Assembly (NCBI GenBank): GCA_945875845.1
Contig: CAMCMB010000047.1
Span: 1 to 55,108, forward strand
Direction: 5' to 3'
Source of the DNA: Pirellula staleyi DSM 6068
GTDB taxonomy: Bacteria > Planctomycetota > Planctomycetia > Pirellulales > Pirellulaceae
Length of the DNA stretch: 55,108 bases
The notes beneath the pieces are model-generated. The model was not told the DNA's origin. It did no database searches and saw only the letters and a program-made list of their open reading frames with translations. Numbering within the stretch: the stretch's first letter is position 1; each line of letters begins with the position of its first letter. Below, one piece after another: positions 34,498 through 44,750 of the stretch. The translations under genes and the position numbers were made by a program.

Positions 34498-34540
34498 CGG
34501 AGAACATCGCGGTGAGTGGTTGAGATATTCGGTATCGGCT

Positions 34541-35563
34541 CTACTCGAACTTGATTGGCGCCAACGGAGATTGAAAGCTTGGTCCCAAGCAACAATCATC
34601 GACTCCAAATCCAGCTGCTTGCTGTCGTGCACGGTTCAAATAGGGATTATCGACGAAGGGAGCATCAATTCGATCCACACGAACATACTGCACGCGTCCA
34701 TCCGAAAACAGAATGTTGGAAGCGTTTCGACCGTGGATCCAGCCAAGACCCTCGTCCGATTCCATCGACCATAAACTATCCCCCATCACCGGGAAGTAGC
34801 TGTCCGAATCCATTCTTGGCGTGACATAGACTCCAGCAACAACATTGCCTAGGTTGTACGCATAATTGCCACCGACGGTGTACCTCAAGTTGTTCTGAGT
34901 GGTCGGCGACGCGGCCAAATACGCACTCCCTGTTGGAATCGGTTGGTCGATATCGACACAATCCCGAGCTGGACACCAAACTCGCTGCGAGAGAGGCAGC
35001 AGCCCGGCATCCTTCAAACGAATTGCATAAACACCCGCAAATGAAAGCGGTCCAGATACGTCAATTCGTGGTAATCGGCGTTCCGGATTGCCACACGCAA
35101 ACGCAGTCAGAGCTTGCCCGATCTCTTGAATGTTCGACGCGCACGCAACAGTTCGAGCGGATTCCTGCGTTACCCGAATGCTCGGCAGCAAGAAACTAAG
35201 GATGATAACCCCCGCCGCCAGCGTCACCAAACTGTCCAACCAAGCCAACTTGGTCGCTCGCGAACTTTCAAACTGCGGCTGCGACATCGAGACAACTTCC
35301 AAATTGCGTTCGGTTGAATTGTCCCCAGAGACTGCGTCTTGAATCAATTTCATGGTCGACGATGACAAGTCGGCCCTTGGTTCGAAGTGTTCCTCGGGCT
35401 GTTTCAAAGGGTCCAGCAGCCCTCGCAGGTCTTGGATTCTCTGATTCAATAAAGGATCCAAACCGGCCAATCGATCGATTTGTTCTTGCTCATCCTGGGG
35501 CAAAGACATCAACAGGTAACCCAAAAGGGTTTCGTCCGAGATGTTATTGTTGTTTCGACTCAT
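34541..35563 (-). CDS. Anti-sigma-like protein fused to a DUF1559-type domain
   Basis: 340 aa from the ATG at 35563. The N-terminal part (about 1-95) has the anti-sigma look: ISDETLLGYLLMSLPQDEQEQIDRLAGLDP. There is no Cys, so no ZAS-type zinc motif. A membrane helix follows (LVTLAAGVIILSFLLPSI) and runs into ESARTVACASNIQEIGQALTAF, matching the DUF1559 block after the pilin helix (LLPAVQAAREAARRMQC). The C-terminus keeps IHGRNASNILFSDGRVQYV, a DUF1559-like H-x10-DG motif, one residue longer than the usual H-x9-DG. It lies 83 nt downstream of the ECF sigma gene on the same strand. Likely the membrane sensor/anti-sigma for that factor. Confidence 0.8.
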   Translation of the reverse strand: MSRNNNNISDETLLGYLLMSLPQDEQEQIDRLAGLDPLLNQRIQDLRGLLDPLKQPEEHFEPRADLSSSTMKLIQDAVSGDNSTERNLEVVSMSQPQFESSRATKLAWLDSLVTLAAGVIILSFLLPSIRVTQESARTVACASNIQEIGQALTAFACGNPERRLPRIDVSGPLSFAGVYAIRLKDAGLLPLSQRVWCPARDCVDIDQPIPTGSAYLAASPTTQNNLRYTVGGNYAYNLGNVVAGVYVTPRMDSDSYFPVMGDSLWSMESDEGLGWIHGRNASNILFSDGRVQYVRVDRIDAPFVDNPYLNRARQQAAGFGVDDCCLGPSFQSPLAPIKFE

Positions 35564-35646
35564 CGAAGTGCTGCCAAAAAACAAAGGAATCCGAAACCGT
35601 TGGTCGCAGACTGATCCTTATGAAACTCCAACCTCAAATACTACGA

Positions 35647-36306
35647 CTAGTGAGCGTGTTGGTTCTCATCCATACGCATCCAAATCTGATTCAGTTTGCG
35701 AATTGCGGTAAAAACGCGACTCTTTACGGTCCCAAGTGGAATTTGCAGAATCTCAGCGATGTCCGAATATTTCATGCCTTGATAAAAGGCAAGTTGGATC
35801 AGGTGTTGCGTCGGCTCGCTCAGTTCTCGCAAAGCCATTCGGACTCGCGCACCCGTTTCATTGAATATCGCTTTCTCGTCCGGAGTCGCTTCGGATCCCT
35901 CCAGATTTTGAACGATGGAGTCGTCCGAATCACTGTAAATCGATTTCGCATCTAAGCTGGTCGCCTGATGTCGACGATTGCGTCGCATGAAGTCGATCCC
36001 TTTGTTGCTGGCGATCGCGTAGAGCCAGGGTCGGAATCGACGTCCCGTCTCAAACTGTTCGATTCGTAAGTGCACGCTCAAAAACGTGGCCTGAAAGACG
36101 TCTTCCGCCTGCTGAGCATCACCCAGGAATCGCCGCAAAAACGTATAAAGCTCGCGTTCGTATCGTTTGACCAGCTTTTCAAAATCCGAAGCACACCTCG
36201 TTTGCAAGTAGGAGGCTACCAGTTCCTCGTCGGACGGTTCGCAAGCCCGCGACTCAAAGCCGTGCAGAACCGTTTCCACCGGTTCCAATTCCTTTTTCTG
36301 ATTCAT
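35647..36306 (-). CDS. ECF-type sigma-70 factor
   Basis: 219 aa from the ATG at 36306. Region 2: ASDFEKLVKRYERELYTFLRR, then DAQQAEDVFQATFLSVHLR and RFRPWLYAIASNKGIDFMRR. Region 4: MALRELSEPTQHLIQLAFYQG, then YSDIAEILQIPLGTVKSRVFTAIRKL. The linker between is acidic. This is a complete ECF factor that would direct RNA polymerase to a small regulon. The anti-sigma-like gene and a small membrane protein follow, the common layout for envelope-signal ECF systems. A longer frame to 36366 has no better ribosome-binding site. No autoregulatory promoter was identified. Confidence 0.92.
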   Translation of the reverse strand: MNQKKELEPVETVLHGFESRACEPSDEELVASYLQTRCASDFEKLVKRYERELYTFLRRFLGDAQQAEDVFQATFLSVHLRIEQFETGRRFRPWLYAIASNKGIDFMRRNRRHQATSLDAKSIYSDSDDSIVQNLEGSEATPDEKAIFNETGARVRMALRELSEPTQHLIQLAFYQGMKYSDIAEILQIPLGTVKSRVFTAIRKLNQIWMRMDENQHAH

Positions 36307-36751
36307 GAATGATCTCAGCTGCTGTGGAGGATGATTTCCCAACCAGACGGGACATTCCCAGTCCACATCTAGCTAGATTTCGGAATCGCAATTCGGGCCG
36401 TGATGGGCTGGTCGCCCGGATATCCCTCCCAGATTGTAGTCGAATGCGTTTGTCAAAGTCAAAGATCGAGCCAGCCTCGCGTCCAGATTTTTCCAAATCG
36501 TGCGAGCATTTTGTTGGTGCGCACCCCTAAACGCCACCACATGAGGCGAGGCGAGCGGCAGATTGAAAACTACCAGAAGTAGATTGGGACCAATGTCCCG
36601 ATCCGTTGTTTGGACTGGACATTGGTCCCAACCTACCCTCCGTCCAATAAGGTATCTTTCACCCTGCCGCTAGCCTAACAGCGGTCTTTACCCTACCATC
36701 CCCCGCTTAGGCGTCTTCATTCCGCAAAGCATATCTCTCCATGCAATCCGA
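36307..36751. other. Divergent intergenic region with R6 hairpin
   Basis: This separates the minus-strand sigma operon from the plus-strand MFS gene and should hold promoters for both. The only recognisable structure is R6 (36579-36636), with arms TTGGGACCAATGTCCC and GGACATTGGTCCCAA. No gene is seen. Confidence 0.6.
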
Positions 36752-38230
36752 ATGCAACCCAACATGAAAAAACCTGAGCGTTCTTTGGGCCGCCATGAAG
36801 TCCTGGCGTTTGCCTGCACCCTTTCAATGATTACCTACTTGGACCGGGTTTGTTTCGGCACCGCAGCCTCGTTGCTGGTTCAAGATTTGGGACTGAATGG
36901 GGACAGCGATCTCAAGTGGGCCTTCACTGCGTTTGCATTCGCATATGCGTGGTTCGAGATTCCCAGTGGATGGCTGGGAGATGCATTTGGACCGAAACGA
37001 ACGCTGATTCGAATCGTCATTGGATGGTCTATCTTCACCGCATTGACCGGTTTGGTCGGACTGAAGGTCGGAGCCTTTACCTTTGGTGGTCTAGGGCTGT
37101 TGTGTCTGATTCGTTTTCTCTTTGGCATGGCCGAAGCAGGTGCTTATCCGAACTTGGCACGCGTGGTTGCCAACTGGTTTCCGGCTGAGGAGCGAGGGAG
37201 GGCCAAAGGTTGGGTATGGATGTCGGGTCGGTTCATGGGGGGCGCAACACCACTCATCTGGACGCTTTTGGTAGCGGGATCCGCCTACACGTCGCCGCTT
37301 GTTTCTTGGCGTGTTGCATTCGTGCTTTTTGGGACCCTCGGCCTTGTTTGGTGTTTGGCGTTCCGCAGACGATTCCAAGACCATCCCGTATCGCCAGATG
37401 CCCATTCCCTCGAACCGTCCACTGCGACCCCAGTTGCAGCTGCGACCCCAGTTGCAACCGCGACCCCAGTTGCAACCGCGACCCCAGTTGCAGCTGCGAC
37501 TCATGCGGTTCAAACCAAGGGTGGGCACGCGTTGCCTTGGCGATTGCTCTTCACCACTCGAAGTACCTGGTTGCTTGGGTTGATGTATTGTTGTGCGAGT
37601 TTTTCGTGGTACTTCAACATCACCTACATTTCCAGATATTTGGAAACACAGCATGGCGTGGCGGCCACGAGCATCAGCGGCGCACTCTTCAAAGGTGGGC
37701 CATTACTGCTAGGCGGCGTGGGCTGCTTGATCGGTGGGTATTGGACCGACTTCCTTCTGCGACGCTTTCGACAGCGTCGTTGGGCCCGCCGTATCCCTGC
37801 CATGATCGGGCACGGGCTCTGCGGTCTATGTTACTTGGCGGTTATTCAAGCCGATTCGGCTTGGACGGCTGCATTAGCGATCGCCTTAGCGGCATTCTCA
37901 AACGATTTGATGATGGGAGCCGCTTGGGCAACCTGCCAAGATATCGGACAACGGCACACCGCAGTCGTTGCGGGCTGGATGAATATGCTCGGCAACTTCG
38001 GTGGTGCCATCTCAGGCTGGACGATCGGAACGATTTTAGAAATGTCCGTTGCAAGTCGCGCAGCAGCAGAGCACGTCGAAGTCGCAGCGCTCACCCTGTC
38101 CGCCAAACAAATAGCCCTATCCCATGGCTATGTAACAGTATTTATCGCCTTTACCGTCGTTTCCTTTATCGCTATGTTTGCATGGCTCTTTGTCAACCCA
38201 GAACAACCACTCGAAGAGAATAATAGTTAG
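36752..38230 (+). CDS. MFS transporter, probable anion:cation symporter family
   Basis: 492 aa (an ATG at 36764 is an alternative). About twelve membrane helices are visible. After TM1 (CTLSMITYLDRVCFGTAASLL) comes FEIPSGWLGDAFGPKRTL, the MFS signature loop, and FGMAEAGAYPNLARVVANWFPAEERGRAKG, typical of the ACS family of carboxylate/sugar-acid importers. Substrate cannot be read. The central cytoplasmic loop carries an Ala/Thr/Pro-rich insert (ATPVAAATPVATATPVATA) encoded by four 18-bp tandem repeats, 37424-37495. It is followed by an R5 repeat and the convergent pair 3 genes. Confidence 0.85.
   Translation: MQPNMKKPERSLGRHEVLAFACTLSMITYLDRVCFGTAASLLVQDLGLNGDSDLKWAFTAFAFAYAWFEIPSGWLGDAFGPKRTLIRIVIGWSIFTALTGLVGLKVGAFTFGGLGLLCLIRFLFGMAEAGAYPNLARVVANWFPAEERGRAKGWVWMSGRFMGGATPLIWTLLVAGSAYTSPLVSWRVAFVLFGTLGLVWCLAFRRRFQDHPVSPDAHSLEPSTATPVAAATPVATATPVATATPVAAATHAVQTKGGHALPWRLLFTTRSTWLLGLMYCCASFSWYFNITYISRYLETQHGVAATSISGALFKGGPLLLGGVGCLIGGYWTDFLLRRFRQRRWARRIPAMIGHGLCGLCYLAVIQADSAWTAALAIALAAFSNDLMMGAAWATCQDIGQRHTAVVAGWMNMLGNFGGAISGWTIGTILEMSVASRAAAEHVEVAALTLSAKQIALSHGYVTVFIAFTVVSFIAMFAWLFVNPEQPLEENNS
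37424..37495 (+). repeat. 18-bp tandem repeat inside the MFS gene
   Basis: Four copies of GCGACCCCAGTTGCAACC or the variant ending GCAGCT, in frame, encode repeated ATPVAA/ATPVAT in the central loop. The pattern of variants is A-B-B-A, consistent with internal duplication. Confidence 0.85.
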
Positions 38231-38239
38231 GGCGATTTA

Positions 38240-38363
38240 GTTGTGCGACGCTCCGCGTCGCAGGAATCACGACGGCGGAGCGTCGTGCAACTAAGCAGGA
38301 ATCACGACGGCGGAGCGTCGTGCAACTAAGCAGGAATCACGACGGCGGAGCGTCGTGCAACTT
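38240..38363. repeat. R5 hairpin with 35-bp direct repeats
   Basis: GTTGTGCGACGCTCCGCGTC opens the hairpin at about 38240, followed by three near-identical 35-bp units (38261-38295, 38296-38330, 38331-38363), each containing AGGAATCACGACGGCGGAGC. The right arm of the hairpin is thus present three times. It lies between the convergent MFS and DUF1501 stops and could act as a bidirectional terminator, though no T-tract is present. Confidence 0.8.
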
Positions 38364-39822
38364 AGGCGAGGATATCCGTAACGACATGCGCTTCTTCCAC
38401 GCCCGTCAATCGCGTATTCAATCCCCGGAATTTGTACGTGAACCGACTGTGATCAATCCCTAAGCAATGCAGGATCGTCGCATGAAGATCGCGAAGGTGA
38501 ACCGGTTTCTCCGTAATGTTGTAGCAAAAGTCGTCGGTCGCTCCGTACTCGATGCCACCCCGAATTCCGCCACCAGCCAACCATACCGTGAAGCTTCGAC
38601 CATGATGATCACGGCCCATGCCCGGATCCCCCAACTTTCCTTGGCTGAACACCGTTCGACCAAACTCGGTCGCAAAGACCACTAACGTATCCTCCAGCAT
38701 GCCGAGCCGCTTCAGATCGTTCACGAGAGCCGCAGTCGGTTGATCAATGTCGGAGCATTGGTTCGGTAACTGCTTTGCAATCGCGATGTGTTGATCCCAG
38801 CCACGATGATACAACTGGACGTAACGAACATCGCGCTCCAGCAACCGACGAGCCAACAAACAGTTGGATGCATAGCTACCCGGCCTCTGTACTTCGGGTC
38901 CGTAGGCTTCCAGCGTTTGAGCGGACTCGCTCCGAATATCCGTCAACTCAGGTACCGAGGTTTGCATTCGATAAGCCATCTCGTACGCATTGATGCGTGT
39001 GGTGGTTTCTGGGTCCCCCAATTCCTCGGCTCGCATTTGATTCAGTTCCGCCAAGTCATCCAGAAAATGACGGCGCTGAGAGGGTTCGATACCCGGCGGG
39101 TTTTGCAAATAAAGAACGGGATTGGCGCCTGGTCGCAAACCAACACCTTGGTGCGACGACGGAAGAAATCCGCTTCCCCAGAGCCGCGAAAAAATCGGTT
39201 GGCCAGGGTTCTTGCCAGTCCCTTGCGAAACCATGGCAACAAACGCGGGTAGGTTTTGATTCTCGCTCCCCAATCCATAACTAACCCATGCTCCGATGCT
39301 TGCATAACCGGGTTGTTGATTCCCGGTGTTCATAAAGGTAATGGCTGGATCGTGATTGATGGCTTCTGTGTTGAGGCTCTTGACGATGCAGATATCATCG
39401 GCCAATGTTTGGATTCCAGGGAGCAAATCGCTGATCCAAGTTCCGTGCTGGCCACAGCGTTTTCCAGGCTTCAACGGTGGTACGATCGGATAAGAGGATT
39501 GTCCGGACGTCATTCCAGTCAGTCGTTGTGTTCCCTTGATCGACGCCGGAATCTCTTTTCCTGCATGTTCATGAAGCATGGGTTTGTCATCGAACAAATC
39601 GACATGCGACAGACCACCGCTCTGGAAAAGGCAGACAACTCGCTTGGCCTTCGGGGCAAAGTGGGGCAAGCCTGGTAGACCGCCGATCGGCCCGGTGCCT
39701 TGAGCTCGAAGCAACTCAGGGGACATCAACGATCCCAATGCCATGGCACCCATTCCGATGCTGGATTGGGTCAAAAAAATTCGTCTCAGTTGCCTTTGTC
39801 GTTGTGCAAAGTGATCCATCAT
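38362..39822 (-). CDS. DUF1501 protein (pair 3)
   Basis: 486 aa. [23 protein letters not shown] resembles a Tat-type signal. Family blocks: [76 protein letters not shown] and the C-terminal [23 protein letters not shown]. Its ATG at 39822 overlaps the TAA of the upstream cytochrome gene by one base (TAATG), implying translational coupling. The second codon is also ATG (39819). Exported and unassigned, as for the other DUF1501 copies. Confidence 0.9.
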   Translation of the reverse strand: MMDHFAQRQRQLRRIFLTQSSIGMGAMALGSLMSPELLRAQGTGPIGGLPGLPHFAPKAKRVVCLFQSGGLSHVDLFDDKPMLHEHAGKEIPASIKGTQRLTGMTSGQSSYPIVPPLKPGKRCGQHGTWISDLLPGIQTLADDICIVKSLNTEAINHDPAITFMNTGNQQPGYASIGAWVSYGLGSENQNLPAFVAMVSQGTGKNPGQPIFSRLWGSGFLPSSHQGVGLRPGANPVLYLQNPPGIEPSQRRHFLDDLAELNQMRAEELGDPETTTRINAYEMAYRMQTSVPELTDIRSESAQTLEAYGPEVQRPGSYASNCLLARRLLERDVRYVQLYHRGWDQHIAIAKQLPNQCSDIDQPTAALVNDLKRLGMLEDTLVVFATEFGRTVFSQGKLGDPGMGRDHHGRSFTVWLAGGGIRGGIEYGATDDFCYNITEKPVHLRDLHATILHCLGIDHSRFTYKFRGLNTRLTGVEEAHVVTDILA

Positions 39823-42800
39823 TAGTTCTTTGTAAGTGTTTCGCTAAGATTGAGTAGAAGCGAAGCGACTTGAGACCAAGCCGCAAGTTCCGCTGGAGAG
39901 ACCTCATCGCTGATTTTCGATTCACCTACCGAAAGGTACGCCTTTGCTTGATTGGTTCTGCCACGGTATCGTTCCTGTTCTCGATCCAGCGATCGTGCAA
40001 GAATCGATCGTTCGTCTGAAGTTGGGTAACGACCTGTCGCCTCCACGAACGCCCATTCAAGGCGCTCTGGGTCGTCTTTGGCAGCCGAGAGTAGGATGCG
40101 TGCAGCGAAGGCCCTGGCTGCCTCTACGAACTGTGTGTCATTCAGCGTCACAAGTGCTTGGAGCGGTGTGGTCGTGTTGCCACGCGAAACAGTACAGACC
40201 TCCCGATTCGGAGCGTCAAATGCCATCATGTTGGGAGGCGGTGCCGTGCGTTTCCAATACGTATAAAGACTTCGTCGGTAAAGCTTCTCGCCGTGGTCTT
40301 GAACAAACGTTTGAGCCGTGGCAGGCGAGCTGCCGTAGTGACTGACTTCGCGCCACAAGTCGCCAGGCGTGTATGGGTTGACACTCGGGCCGCCGATACG
40401 AGGCACGAGCAAGCCACTGATCTTCAATGCCGAATCGCGAATAAATTCCGCCGACAATCGAAAGCGAGGACCGCGGGACAAAAGCAAGTTTTGCGGATCG
40501 CGTTCCATGAGTTCGAGGGGCGCTACAGACGATTGCCGGTATGTGTCCGATAGCACGATCGTACGAATCAGTTCCTTTACGTTCCAGCCGCGTTCGACAA
40601 AATCGACCGCCAACCAATCCAGCAATTCCGGATGCGTCGGCCATTCCCCTTGCGAGCCAAAATCCTCTAGCGTTCCAACGAGTCCACGCCCGAAGAGCAT
40701 TTTCCAAAACCGGTTGACTGCGACTCTGGCCGTCAGCGGGTTTTCTTTCATCACAATCCACTGCGCCAATCCCAAGCGGTCCCGGCTGCTCTGCACTGGC
40801 ATCGGAGGGAGAACGCCTAACGTACCCGGGCTAACCTTGTCCGTGGGTTTAGAATAATCGCCCCGTTGCAAGACAAATGTTTCGCGTTGCTTGGCGGCTA
40901 CATCCATCACCATGGAGGTAAAGGGCTTGGTCAAAACATCGAGTCGCTCTCGAAGATTGGCTAACTCGATTCGAGAAGGCAATAGATCCGATGAGTGTTC
41001 CGCACAATATTTCCAAAGCGACGCTTGCTGATCCGACGATCGATCCATTTCCGCAAGCTTTAGGATCGCCAGGATGTCCGATGGCAAGTCGGTGTCGTCA
41101 TCCACACCTGTGATCACTTGCAGTTCGATCGACTTAGCAACCAAGCTACGGCCGTTGCCAAAGTTCAGCTGTACCGTCAAATAAGGTGCCGAAACCGCAT
41201 CGAAGGGTTGGGAAAACGAGGCCGTTAGCTGAACGGGCCCTGAATGATCAACGTCGGGAGACCAACCACTCTCATTGCGAGGGTCCAAGCAGCCTGCCGG
41301 TGGATTCGCGGCCTCCCATGAATTTGCCGTCACATCCTCGATGGCTAGGAGCTTAAACAAATTGACTTGATCGCCTGGGACTTTGTCCGCCGTTACCGCA
41401 ATCGCGGTTAGCATAAAGGTCCCTTTGGTTTTTTTCTCATCGGACGCTTCCGAGGCTGTTTTATCTTTCTTGGCTTTGGCCTTCAGGGCATCATCGGGCC
41501 CATAACCCCAGCCACCACCTGAGAGTTCGGCCATGGGATGCATGATCACTCGCAAGCCCGTGATAGGTTGACTGATCTTGGGTATCTCAGCGACCACATC
41601 GATGGCTCCCATGGAACCGAACCCTTCCAGACGCACTCGATTGGTAGCTTTGTCGATCTCGAAGCCCGCACCACGATTCGGCGTCGATACTTTTTTCAAG
41701 GCAACGGGATAGCTTTGAAAATCTTTGCCGCGACGCTCCAATCTTGCCTGTTCGCGTTTTTCCCAAGCAGATAGCTGCGCCAGGTCCACATTGGAATGCG
41801 ATCTTTCGATCGCCTCGATCTGCTCGCGAAGCTTCGGTACCTCGCTCGTCTTCAGTACCGTCCGAGCCTGAATACTAGGGCCAGGATTGACGCCCGCATT
41901 TCCATCCAAGCCTTTATCGCTGATGGTGTTGAAGAAGGCGAACATTTGATAGTATTCGCTCTGTTTGAATGGATCGAATTTGTGATCATGGCACTGAGCG
42001 CACCCCAGCGTTAAACCCAGGATCGATTCACCTAACGTCTTAACTCGGTCCGCGTTGTAGTTCGTTAGATTCTCTTCCGGGATGGTCCCGCCCTCGTGCG
42101 TTACCATGTTGTTGCGCTGAAAGCCGGTTGCAATTTTTTGCGCATCGGTGCAGTTTGGCAGCAGGTCGCCAGCAAGTTGTTCCAGCAAGAATTGATCGTA
42201 GGGCAGATTGTCATTGAATGCCTGGATGACCCAATCACGCCACAACCACATGTGGCGCCCGCCATCGATCGAAAAACCATTGGTGTCGGCGTACCTGGCT
42301 GAGTCCAACCATTCGATTGCGAGACGCTCTCCAAAATGGGAACTCGACAACAAACTCTCAACTACTTTTTCGTAGGCGTTGACCGATGTGTCGGCAACAA
42401 AGGCTCGCACGTCATCGCCGCTGGGTGGCAATCCCGTCAAGTCAACGAAAAGACGCCGGAGCAGAGTTTCCCGATTGGCTTCGGGGGATCGTTTCATTCC
42501 CTCGGCTTCTAATCGGGCGTCGACAAAGGCATCGATAGGCTGTCGCGAAAGGCCAGTAGGCAATTCGTGTTTTATGGGCGGAATGAAAGACCAATGGCCC
42601 GCGTAGGGCGCTCCTTGTTCGATCCATCGTTTGAGCTTGTCCTTTTGCGAGTCGCTTAAACCTCGATGCGAATTCGGGGGTGGCATGACTTCGTCTGCAT
42701 CATCACTCATCACGCGTCGCCAAACCTCGCTTTTGGCTAATTGGCCGGGGACGATGGCAATGGTCCCTTTGCGATCTGCATAGGCCGATTCGACAACGTC

Positions 42801-43109
42801 TAGCCGCAGATCTGCTTGGCGACTTTTTTCGTCGAAACCATGACACGCAAAGCAGTTCTCGCTCAGGATCGGGCGAATGTCGCGGTTGTAGTCCATGGCA
42901 CGCTCCACAGCATGGCACGGGTTAAAGGACAGCACACCAACGCACGCGGTCCCGAGCAACAGAAATACATTGCAAGGGAGGGTTAGGCTCCTGCCAAACC
43001 ACGGCGTCGTTAGCTCGGCACGAGCCTCGCTCTCCCGTTGGCGTGTCCATCCTGGGATCAACAATTCTGCTGCTCGCCGGAGAGCCATTCGAAGTAGGTT
43101 TGAATTCAT
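39822..43109 (-). CDS. Planctomycete cytochrome c protein, PSCyt1-DUF1549-DUF1553 (pair 3)
   Basis: About 1095 aa from the ATG at 43109. PSCyt1 motif CFACH at 86-90 ([19 protein letters not shown]); DUF1549 with a second CxxCH (CAQCH, in [14 protein letters not shown]); C-terminal DUF1553 ending [12 protein letters not shown]. The signal-peptide core is [15 protein letters not shown] (about 48-62), unusually far from the start, because residues about 25-45 are encoded by an R4 palindrome (42976-43036) lying in frame. There is no ATG or GTG between R4 and the hydrophobic core, so the repeat is either translated or the true start is a TTG in the FLLLG stretch. The next gene, DUF1501, is coupled by TAATG. 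Frame extension to 43226 is unlikely. Confidence 0.85.
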   Translation of the reverse strand: MNSNLLRMALRRAAELLIPGWTRQRESEARAELTTPWFGRSLTLPCNVFLLLGTACVGVLSFNPCHAVERAMDYNRDIRPILSENCFACHGFDEKSRQADLRLDVVESAYADRKGTIAIVPGQLAKSEVWRRVMSDDADEVMPPPNSHRGLSDSQKDKLKRWIEQGAPYAGHWSFIPPIKHELPTGLSRQPIDAFVDARLEAEGMKRSPEANRETLLRRLFVDLTGLPPSGDDVRAFVADTSVNAYEKVVESLLSSSHFGERLAIEWLDSARYADTNGFSIDGGRHMWLWRDWVIQAFNDNLPYDQFLLEQLAGDLLPNCTDAQKIATGFQRNNMVTHEGGTIPEENLTNYNADRVKTLGESILGLTLGCAQCHDHKFDPFKQSEYYQMFAFFNTISDKGLDGNAGVNPGPSIQARTVLKTSEVPKLREQIEAIERSHSNVDLAQLSAWEKREQARLERRGKDFQSYPVALKKVSTPNRGAGFEIDKATNRVRLEGFGSMGAIDVVAEIPKISQPITGLRVIMHPMAELSGGGWGYGPDDALKAKAKKDKTASEASDEKKTKGTFMLTAIAVTADKVPGDQVNLFKLLAIEDVTANSWEAANPPAGCLDPRNESGWSPDVDHSGPVQLTASFSQPFDAVSAPYLTVQLNFGNGRSLVAKSIELQVITGVDDDTDLPSDILAILKLAEMDRSSDQQASLWKYCAEHSSDLLPSRIELANLRERLDVLTKPFTSMVMDVAAKQRETFVLQRGDYSKPTDKVSPGTLGVLPPMPVQSSRDRLGLAQWIVMKENPLTARVAVNRFWKMLFGRGLVGTLEDFGSQGEWPTHPELLDWLAVDFVERGWNVKELIRTIVLSDTYRQSSVAPLELMERDPQNLLLSRGPRFRLSAEFIRDSALKISGLLVPRIGGPSVNPYTPGDLWREVSHYGSSPATAQTFVQDHGEKLYRRSLYTYWKRTAPPPNMMAFDAPNREVCTVSRGNTTTPLQALVTLNDTQFVEAARAFAARILLSAAKDDPERLEWAFVEATGRYPTSDERSILARSLDREQERYRGRTNQAKAYLSVGESKISDEVSPAELAAWSQVASLLLNLSETLTKN
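42976..43036. repeat. R4 repeat within coding sequence
   Basis: Arms GGGTTAGGCTCCTGCC and CTCGGCACGAGCCTCGC form an R4 hairpin lying in frame in the N-terminal coding region of the pair 3 cytochrome gene. It carries a few substitutions relative to the intergenic copies. Confidence 0.75.
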
Positions 43110-43238
43110 TCGTAGGGTCAGCAGGAAAGGGTACGGGGAGGAAGGGAGGAAGGGCGTGGCCGAGTTGGGAACGCAACCGTTCATCATAAAGGATAAAGCC
43201 ACATCGCACCAAGGATATTCACCCAACTTCAGCGAAAG

Positions 43239-44084
43239 TCAGCTTAGTGGCAGTACTTCTAGCTTCTTGGAACCCTCGACCACTAGGCCGATTTGCGAGG
43301 CTCGCGAGGACAACGCATTCAGTGCCCTTTGCCCCGTCTCGCCCAAGTCAACGGTCCAGTCATTGACATATAGGTCGACGTGTTGCATCAAAATATCATC
43401 ATCGAATTCCTGTGCGTATTCCCGCATCGTCCTCAACGTCTCACCGCGATGGGCAAGTCCATACAGCAACGACTCCTTGATGACCGCTTGAACGATCTTC
43501 AACACGTCCAATTCGAGAGCTCGCGACCCTAGGATTCCTCCGAGCGGTAACGGACAATGCGTCTCCGATTCCCAGCGACTGCCCAGATCTTCGACCAAGG
43601 ACAACCCCTCAGCCTCCCAGGTAAAGCGACCTTCATGAATGCAAACGCCGAAGTCCGCTTGGTTCTCTTTCAGCATCGGCATGATCTCGGAGAAGACAAC
43701 TTGCTTCACGTGAGCGGTGTTGGGGTAGAAGAGTTGAAAGAGCAGCGTCGCCGTGGTGTGCTTACCAGGACACAGAGTCAACTGCGATTTTTGATTTGGA
43801 ACATCATTGCGTTTGGAGGACAGAAGTAGTGGGCCGACACCAAAGCCCAACGCGGACCCACTTGGCAAAACCCACATGCGATCCGCCAAGTGAAGGGCCG
43901 CGTGGAAGCTTGCTTTTGCAACATCGAGGTCGCCGCGAAACAAGCGATCGTTGAGTTGCTGAATGTCAAGCAGTTCAACTTGGAAATCAAGGCCACGCCA
44001 ATCCACCAACCGATGGAGTAAAGCGTGAAAGGCAAACGTATCGTTGGGGCACGTCGAGATGCCTAGACGTAGGGTGTTGCTCAT
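43239..44084 (-). CDS. mqnD: 1,4-dihydroxy-6-naphthoate synthase (futalosine pathway)
   Basis: 281 aa. MqnD converts cyclic de-hypoxanthine futalosine to 1,4-dihydroxy-6-naphthoate on the futalosine route to menaquinone; cytoplasmic. LGISTCPNDTFAFHALLHRL is the signature N-terminus, followed by DVAKASFHAALHLADRMWVLPSGSALGFGVGPLLLS. The fold is periplasmic-binding-protein-like but there is no signal peptide, as expected. Its start overlaps the mqnB stop (ATGA, 44081-44084), so the two are translationally coupled. MqnA, MqnC and MqnE are not in the window. Identification is by pattern. Confidence 0.9.
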   Translation of the reverse strand: MSNTLRLGISTCPNDTFAFHALLHRLVDWRGLDFQVELLDIQQLNDRLFRGDLDVAKASFHAALHLADRMWVLPSGSALGFGVGPLLLSSKRNDVPNQKSQLTLCPGKHTTATLLFQLFYPNTAHVKQVVFSEIMPMLKENQADFGVCIHEGRFTWEAEGLSLVEDLGSRWESETHCPLPLGGILGSRALELDVLKIVQAVIKESLLYGLAHRGETLRTMREYAQEFDDDILMQHVDLYVNDWTVDLGETGQRALNALSSRASQIGLVVEGSKKLEVLPLS

Positions 44085-44737
44085 GTTCGCAAAGCCTCCA
44101 GCGCTTTGACTTCGACGGTGGCAATCGCCTCATGAATCCGCCAATGAGACTTGTTTCGATCGCCAGCTCGATTGGAAATGCCGCGAATGATTCTCAGCGG
44201 TGTTTTGTGTATCGCGCATGCTGCTGCGACCGCAAAGCCTTCCATGTCTTCCGCGATTGCATTAGGAAATTTCTCAAGACGCAGTTGGACATCCTCAGCG
44301 CTCGCAGAAGCCGCACAGCAGGTAAGCAGTTGAGCCGGTGAATCTCGCTTAACCGGGTTTTCTCGTAAGTTATCCACTGAGATAGCGTCTTTGATCTCAA
44401 ATCTATCGTGTTCAGAACGCCAATGACACCAACCCATTTCCTGCGCGGTGACAAAGCGGTTACCCGATCCGGCTCCAACGCCATAACAGACTACTTCATC
44501 GAATTCGAACGATTTTGCCACGGGTAGTTCTTCCGTCAGCCCACCCGCGACGCCAAGCAAAAGGACTTTGGTGGGTTTATGCTCGGAGATGAGTTGCGAT
44601 GCGAGGATGCCAGCCAAGATGGGGCCAAAACCGCACAGCGCAATCTTGCAGTCGAACTCAGCGATTCTTTGATGAAAAGCTCTGGACAGAAAATCCAATT
44701 CTATTCGAGTCGGAACAAGCAATAACGTCGAGACCAT
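44081..44737 (-). CDS. mqnB: Futalosine hydrolase
   Basis: 218 aa. Nucleosidase of the phosphorylase/MTAN fold that removes hypoxanthine from futalosine, giving de-hypoxanthine futalosine. VLLLGVAGGLTEELPVAKS, FDEVVCYGVGAGSG and AIAEDMEGFAVAAACAI, followed by IRGISNRAGDRNKSHWRI, are the family landmarks; Glu and Asp in EDMEG and SNRAGD are the expected catalytic/binding positions. It overlaps mqnD by 4 nt. A nucleotidyltransferase gene ends 14 nt upstream of its start on the same strand, so the operon may have three genes. Confidence 0.9.
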   Translation of the reverse strand: MVSTLLLVPTRIELDFLSRAFHQRIAEFDCKIALCGFGPILAGILASQLISEHKPTKVLLLGVAGGLTEELPVAKSFEFDEVVCYGVGAGSGNRFVTAQEMGWCHWRSEHDRFEIKDAISVDNLRENPVKRDSPAQLLTCCAASASAEDVQLRLEKFPNAIAEDMEGFAVAAACAIHKTPLRIIRGISNRAGDRNKSHWRIHEAIATVEVKALEALRT

Positions 44738-44750
44738 CTATGTTGTCAAA

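Noticed and set aside
37210-38223. Plus-strand 337-codon frame
   Set aside because: It is in another frame of the MFS gene; Arg/Ser-rich and without membrane segments.
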